In this document: one piece after another, positions 58,399-64,000 of the stretch
Layout: every line of letters begins with the position of its first letter
How positions within the stretch are numbered: the stretch's first letter is position 1
Program-made: the position numbers and the translations under genes
Notes under the pieces: model-generated
Seen by the model: only the letters and a program-made list of their open reading frames with translations
Told to the model about the DNA's origin: nothing
The model's database searches: none
Source: Paguma larvata
Taxonomy: Eukaryota > Chordata > Mammalia > Carnivora > Viverridae
Direction of reading: 5' to 3'
NCBI GenBank assembly: GCA_030068075.1
Contig: CM057841.1
Span: 3,160,565 to 3,224,564 of the forward strand
Length of the DNA: 64,000 nt

Positions 58399-60251
58399 TT
58401 TGGCTGGATGTGTTTTGGGTTGTTTCTTGTAGTTGCCCTGGAAAGGAAAACAGACTGACAGACAAACAGAAAACAGAAGTACTCAAACGTACTAACAAAT
58501 GATACAGACAAGCGGTTCACAACAGCAAAAAGAATAACAAATGACACTCTGAGGACAATGTCCTGAAATACCAGCTACACGGTAAGGACAGGGTGTGTAC
58601 TGTGCTGGTGGCAGAGCATCTACAGAGAGAATAATGACAGTTCCGGGGGAAAGAAGGAAATGGTCTTTGCCCGGGTAGAGTGGCTAAAGAGCTTAATCCA
58701 GACTGAGAGAAATCAGAATAAGGACGGTTACAAGGAAAAAGGAATGAAGACAGAAATTGCTCGGGTGAGATTATGTGGCCTGGTTATTCCAGAGAGAGAA
58801 TAAGGGAAGTACAGAAGGAGATGAAAAACATGCCTTTAGAGAGTGGAATAAGATTTTGTTTAAGTCAGCCAGGCCTCTGGATAGTCAGCTCAGGAGTGGG
58901 GATCAGTAAGAAGAATAGCGGGGAGCATCTATTTTAAAAAGAATTGACCTGGAGTTACTCCAGGCAGCGGTCTGGACTTGGCCTCTGTAGCTCCCGCGGA
59001 GAAGTGTCACTCCTGCGCAGATGGGCGTGGTTTAGTGTAGGCGGGAGTTCTCCACTGAGGCAGGGATGGCTCTGGGAGTGACTTCCTGGGGCTGGTGCTT
59101 GTAGGCCCGTAAGACAACAATGGCGTCCCTTCCGTCCTTTGTTCCCAGTCCCAGGGCTTCCACTCGCCCCCTTTTTTGTGTCCTTACTCCGCTATGGGCA
59201 CCGGCGCAGTGCGGTCCACTGGAAGGTGGGCGCCTGCCTGCTTGCCACCCCCCAACCTTCTGCAAATGTGTCAGGGTTAGAGGTGCTCCACAGGCGACTG
59301 AGGGCACCCCCGGCAGCCGGTCGCGCTGAGGGCTCCCCGCTCGCCTGGCCGGGGCGACTTGTGCGCACTCCCCACTCAGGCGACCGCGGTAGCGGCAGTC
59401 CCAGCGTTTGATCGCACCCCACAGGGCCCTCCGCGGGGACTAGCGCCTGATCCGGGCTCTGGCGGGCAGCGGCAATGGTCCCCGGTCGCCGGCTCTCCAG
59501 GGGATGGTGGCGCGACTGGCGCACAATCCCTGTTGAGGTGGTCCCAGCGATGTAGCGGTCCCAGCAGTTTTTCGCTTTCCACCGGGCGCCCCAGCGGCGA
59601 CTAGCGCGCACTCCCCATTCCGCCAGCAGCAGCGTGGCGGTCCAGCGGTTTTTTGCTCCCCACCGAGTGCGGCAGCGACTAGCGCGCACTCCCCATTCCG
59701 CCGGCAGCAGCCCGCGATCCCGCGGTTGTTCGCTCAGGGGGCCGGAGGCGGCAGCGGTGCCTGGCGAGCACTCCCCGCTCCAGCGATAGCAGTGGCAGAG
59801 GTCCCGCTATTGCTCCCTCCTCACGCTGCTGGCGGCTAAGCAACTCTGGGCCGGGCGGGCTGACTGTGCGTCCGTCCGCGGTCCAGCACAAGGAGAGTTC
59901 TGCTGGGTTCTGCTGTTAGACACAGAGCTTCTCCTCCTAAGCCCTGTCTTTAGGGGCTGGATGTTGGTGGACTCCCCCTCTCTGTAACTCTCCTTCAGAT
60001 GTTGGGGACTTTCCCCGCTGTCCCCGGCTCACCCTCCCCCCAGCTCAGTTTCCCGAGTTCGTTTTGTCCGTTCTCGGTTAGACTCACGGTCTTAGGGCGT
60101 TGTCTATGTTTCTTGCGTTCCTTGTAAGCTGCTACACCTTTTCTGCCAGGTTCTTGGAGTTGAGAATCTCTCTGTTTCGGTCCCTCTCAATTCAAAAAAA
60201 CAAGGGAAACTTTGGTCCTCCCTACTCCTCCGCCATCTTGGTCCCCCCCCC
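58399..60251 (-). promoter_or_regulatory. L1 number 2 5' UTR with internal promoter
   Basis: GC-rich 1.85 kb. A YY1 site lies at the start; a repeated block (GCGACTAGCGCGCACTCCCC at about 59,597 and 59,674) replaces the 140-base units of L1 number 1. The two 5' UTRs therefore differ much more than the ORFs. Confidence 0.75.
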
Positions 60252-60277
60252 TAAACATTTTTTAAAAAAGAATAAAT

Positions 60278-60480
60278 GGGGGCTCCTGGGTGGCTCATTC
60301 GGTTGAGTGTCCGACTTCGGCTCAGGTCATGATCTCATGGCTCATGAGTTCAAGCCCCGCATCGGGCTCTGTGCTGATAGCTCAGAGCCTGGAGCCTGCT
60401 TCAGATTCTGTGTCTCCTCCTCTCTCTGTCCTTCCCCAGCGCTCTCTCTCTCGAATATAAATAAACATTAAAAAAAATTA
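60278..60480 (+). mobile_element. young carnivore SINE
   Basis: Flanked by AAAGAATAAATG (60,266 and 60,481); head GGGGCTCCTGGGTGGCTCAT. Confidence 0.93.
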
Positions 60481-60492
60481 AAAGAATAAATG

Positions 60493-61640
60493 ATACATGC
60501 TCAGAGTGATGTCATAAAAATGGTGACATGGAAACCACAGACTGTGTCCCTCCTGCAAAGATCGACAACTGGACAGCTCCCCATGAACAGTAGTGTGAGT
60601 AGCACTCAAGTGGAGTGCTCTGCAGTCCACATGAAAAACATCAGTAACACACTGGATGTTACTAATCTCCAAAGAAATGCAAATCAAACCCACTGTGAGA
60701 TACCACCTCAGAGAATGGCCATTATCAAAGAAAGAAGAGACAACAAAGCTAGCGGGGTTCTAGAGAAAAGATCCTGTACACTGTTGGTGAGAATATACCT
60801 TGGTGGAGCCACGATGGAAAACAGCATGGAGTTTTCCAAAAAATTAAAACTGGAACTGCGAGGTGTTCTGTCAGTCTCACTTCTGAGTATGTATCCAAAG
60901 GAAATGAAAACGGGATCTTGAAGAGGTGTCTACACTCCCATGTTCACAATAGCTGATACATGGAAACAACCATATTCATTAACGTCCATCAATGGATGAA
61001 TGGATAAAGAATATGTCTTACATATCTACGTCTACATCAACATCTACATCTATATTTATATTTACGTCTATATCTATCTGTATCTATATCTATATCTATA
61101 TCTATGTCTATGTCTATATCTATATCTATATACTATTCAGTCCTGAGAAAGAAGGAATTCCTGTCATGCGCAGGAACAGGATAGACCTTGAGGGCATTAT
61201 ACTAAGTGAAACAGATCAGACAGAAAGACAAATAAATAGTGTATAATTTCACTTATGCACGGAATCTAAAAAAGCTAAGGTCCTAAAAGCAGAAACAAAG
61301 AAAAGTATAGTGTTTAGCAGGGCCAATGTTGCTGGGGGAAATTGGGAAAGGAATGGTCAAAGGGTCTAAACCCTAGTTATAGGATGAATGAGTTCTGGAG
61401 ATGTAATGCACAGCATAGTGATTATAGGTAACAATACTGTATTAAATCCTTGCAAGCTGCCTAGAGAAAAGATCTTCAATATTCTCACCACAAAAAAAAA
61501 GATGGTAATTACGTGATGTGAGGGAGAAGTTTGCTAACCCCATGGTGGCAATCACGTTGCAGTATATAAGTGAGTCAATCAACACTTGTACACCATAGAT
61601 TTTCACAACGTTTATTATCTGTGCTTTCACTCCACTGCAC
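60493..61640 (+). mobile_element. old L1 ORF2 end and 3' UTR (unit 3)
   Basis: Fuller version of the fragment at 1,560-2,290: AAGAAATGCAAATCAAACCC, CACTGTTGGTGAGAATATA, GGCATTATACTAAGTGAAAC, GAGTTCTGGAGATGTAATG. Units 1 and 2 lost the middle part. Confidence 0.85.
61018..61132. repeat. (TATC)n and TACATC microsatellite
   Basis: Run of CTATAT, CTATC and CTACAT repeats inside the old L1. Confidence 0.92.
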
Positions 61641-62126
61641 CTCCCTTCCCCTTCAGTCATCCTGTGACTTGAAGCTCCTGTAGGCGGCCTATGGTTGGAT
61701 GTTATTTCTTCTTATCCCTCAGCCACTCTGTCTTTTGATAATCCATTTACATCGGAAGTGCTCGCTGGTATGTGAAGACTTATTATTGCTGTTTAATAAG
61801 TTGTTCTGGTTGTTTTGTAGCTTCTTTCTTCCTTTCTTACTCACATGAGGGGATAACAGGATCAGAAATAACAGATTCATAGAATGTCATATATGAGGAG
61901 TTTTGATGCAGAAATTCCTCAGGGAAGGGGAGCTCCTTTTTCCTCATGAACTTTCTCCAAATCCCCTCCTTGGGGGCCAAGAGGATGTCAGACATGCTAG
62001 TTACAGTTCAGTCTGGTACCAAGACCTATAGCATGCCCACACTACCGTCTAATGGGTTTGAATTCTATCTCTGAAGTAACCCCCACATCTTTATTGATGA
62101 CCTCCATCTCAGTTAAGAATCATGGG
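61641..62126. other. duplicated flank of unit 3
   Basis: Counterpart of 2,300-2,810; L1 piece near 61,715-61,800, otherwise nothing recognised. Confidence 0.6.
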
Positions 62127-62670
62127 GCAGAGGCCCTGTAACCTTTCGGACCAGATATGAGTCTCACCAGACCCCAATTCTGCCTGCTCCCCACCAAACC
62201 CAAGTCCAGAGAGCAAGTCTGGTCCCAGAACACAAGGTGGGGGAGGGAGAGCTTGTCCAATTTCAGTTCTAATTCTGCCTGTACCTCTTACAGAGGCTGT
62301 GTGATCTGGGTGAGACACTTCCCTTTACTGAGTTCTGTACATGGAAAGTTTCTTCCTTCTTTCCATCACCCTGGGAAACAACTGATGTTTAGTGAGTAGT
62401 TACCACATCTGGTCATGTCGCCAGGCCCTGGAGATTCATGCTCTGTAGGAGAATGGTATTGATAGTCAGCAGCGGTAACACTCTGACCTTAATCTGACCA
62501 CTACACGATGCCGATCTGCGTTCCACGTGGTGTTGTGGGTTCTTGGGAGCCACTGACACACTCCCTGTAACAAATGCATTCATAATTGAGTGGGAAGAGG
62601 CAGCAAGAGTTCTTTGTTGTTTTCATGGCCTCAGAGATTTGGGAAGCAGTCTGCTGTGTTCAGATGGGCT
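62127..62670. repeat. block homologous to the 5' flank of copy C
   Basis: AGAGGCTGTGTGATCTGGGT and CCTGGAGATTCATGCT are shared with 10,640-10,800. By eye about four in five bases match. No Ig exon was seen. Confidence 0.75.
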
Positions 62671-63419
62671 CAGCGAGTACGTCCTGGGAACACACACATG
62701 TAGTTACAACCTAGTGCGTGTGGTGTCTGGGGAAGGAGGAGGTGAACTGGGGTGAGTTTGCTTGTGGGGAGGAGCAGGCCCTGCCTGGTCGTCAGCACAC
62801 GGAATGTCAGGTGTAGACACGTGGGTCTCATGGGAGGCAAGTGGAGGCAAGTGGGTAGTTTGTGTGCAAGGAAGGTTGAAACAGGTATGTTTGGAGCCAT
62901 GAGAATAAAACAGTTCATCAGGGGGTGAGGCCTGAAGTGGGGACCAGAAGGAAGCTGGCATCCGAAGTCTTTGACTGTGCTTTACTGTGGTGCTGGACAG
63001 AGTCATGGAAAGAGCGTTTCAGGGCAGAACTGTCTGGACTGTCAACGTGTGATATGTGGGAGTGAGGAATTGAGAGGTGTTCCACACCTGCCTTGGCTGA
63101 CAGGAGGACCCAATGGGGCTGTCACAGGCTGGTGGCTCCAAGAGAAGAAGTATGGGGAGCACGTTATCTTATGGTTCAGTGACTCGCAGAGGGAACCGCC
63201 CCCGGATCTGGGCCTGGGTTTGTGGGTTTGTTTCTCTCTCACACTTTCTCTCTCTGACGTTCTCTTCCTGCAACAGCATCATCTTCTCTCCATCAGAACC
63301 TGAGTCATTCCTGCCTCCTCACTGCCTCTTGTCCCCCAGACAATTAGCTCTTCGTCCAGATTGTGAATCCCGTCTTTTGCTTTGTGTAAAACACTAATTG
63401 TAGGCAATTAATATATTTT
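62671..63419. other. unrecognised DNA
   Basis: No exon or repeat signature recognised; the open frames are short and without family features. Confidence 0.45.
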
Positions 63420-64000
63420 TTTGTTTTTGTTTGTTCATTCATATATCAGTTGGTGGACATTTGGGTTGTTGTCACTTTTTGTCTGCTGTGAGTCATTTAC
63501 GAGCATACGTGCATAACTATGTGCTTGACTACTTTTATGCAATTCTTTTTTAATTCTATTTTCCATTGTGGTAAGAACACTCATAATGGTATCTTCCCTC
63601 TTTGCAGATTTCTGCTCCACTGACATATTGTTCACTACGGGCATGTGGTTACACAGGGATTTCTAGAATTATTTATGTTGCAGAACTAAGACTTATGCCT
63701 AGAAGTGAAAATTCTGGTTATATGGTAATTCTGGGTTTAACTTTTTAAGGAGCTGCCAAAGTGTTTTTCACAGTGGCCAATCCATTTCACGTTCCCAAAA
63801 GCAAAATGTGAGAGTTCAGATTTCTCCACTTCCTCAAGGACACTTTTAGATTTTCCAAATTATAGCCAATATACTGGGTGCGAAGTGGTATCTCATTGTG
63901 CTTTTATTTGAATTTCCTAATGACGAATCAGTTGAGGCTCTTTCCATATGCTTGCTGCCCATTTGTGTATCTTGTTTGTGGAAACGTCTGTTCAAGCCAT
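63420..64000 (-). mobile_element. old L1 ORF2 fragment, continues past the window
   Basis: AAGGAGCTGCCAAAGTGTTT, TGCGAAGTGGTATCTCATTG and TTTGAATTTCCTAATGACGA are the reverse complement of the ancient mammalian L1 ORF2 end. Confidence 0.8.

Larger units (their letters stand above)
53392..60251 (-). mobile_element. full-length L1 number 2 with both ORFs intact
   Basis: 6.86 kb element between direct repeats TAAACATTTTTT (53,380 and 60,252). The minus strand starts at 60,251 with a G run and a YY1 site (GCCATCTTGG on the plus strand), then a 5' UTR, ORF1 (57,508-58,398), ORF2 (53,537-57,511) and a short 3' UTR. It lacks internal stops, so it is a candidate for an active carnivore L1 source element. 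Confidence 0.96.
51021..62670. repeat. segmental duplication unit 3 (partial, more diverged)
   Basis: The opening block recurs near 51,030. Segments 51,030-53,170 and 60,490-62,126 correspond to bases 1-2,810 of unit 1 after removal of L1 and SINE insertions; 62,127-62,670 corresponds to 10,490-10,990. The divergence is visibly higher than between units 1 and 2. Confidence 0.8.

Overview
This is a mammalian, almost certainly felid, genomic window. The evidence is the tRNA-type carnivore SINE seen about 17 times (head GGGGCACCTGGGTGGCTCAG, tail CT-rich then AATAAA-like) and young carnivore L1 elements. The gene content is part of the leukocyte receptor complex (human 19q13.4 equivalent): three members of the leukocyte immunoglobulin-like receptor (LILR) family, all on the minus strand. 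There is no prokaryotic content, and no CRISPR array, tRNA or rRNA gene was recognised.

The window is a tandem segmental duplication. Unit 1 runs from before base 1 to about 24,660, unit 2 from about 24,660 to 51,020, and unit 3 from about 51,020 onward. Every unit opens with the same AT-rich block. Units 1 and 2 are alike by eye over long stretches; unit 3 is more diverged. Unit 1 carries a two-Ig-domain LILRA-like pseudogene (copy C, 8,579-10,321) and a six-Ig-domain LILRA-like gene (copy A, 12,764-19,583). Unit 2 carries a second six-Ig gene (copy B, 30,081-38,039). Unit 3, as far as the window shows, has only flanking DNA: its left flank is joined directly (about 62,126) to the block that lies 5' of copy C.

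Copies A and B have the same ten-exon plan: two signal-peptide exons, D1, D2, D3a, D4a, D3b, D4b, a 51-base stem, and a last exon with a transmembrane segment carrying a charged arginine and a short tail without ITIMs. This is the architecture of activating LILRs that pair with an ITAM adaptor, enlarged to six Ig domains by tandem duplication of the D3-D4 exon pair. Neither copy reads open throughout: A has a broken D3a exon, and B has frameshifts in D4a and D4b. All internal exons are phase 1 at both ends, so skipping a broken exon would keep the frame.

The rest is repeats. Two nearly full-length L1 elements lie on the minus strand. The one at 53,392-60,251 has both ORFs intact and a target-site duplication. 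The one at 43,845-50,669 differs by a single nonsense codon in ORF2 and sits inside a solo class I endogenous retrovirus LTR. A class II-like solo LTR lies inside an ATC-rich microsatellite in the stem intron of copy B. Older L1 fragments, SINEs and a 56-base GC-rich minisatellite upstream of A and B account for most remaining non-genic DNA; stretches where nothing was recognised are listed as such.
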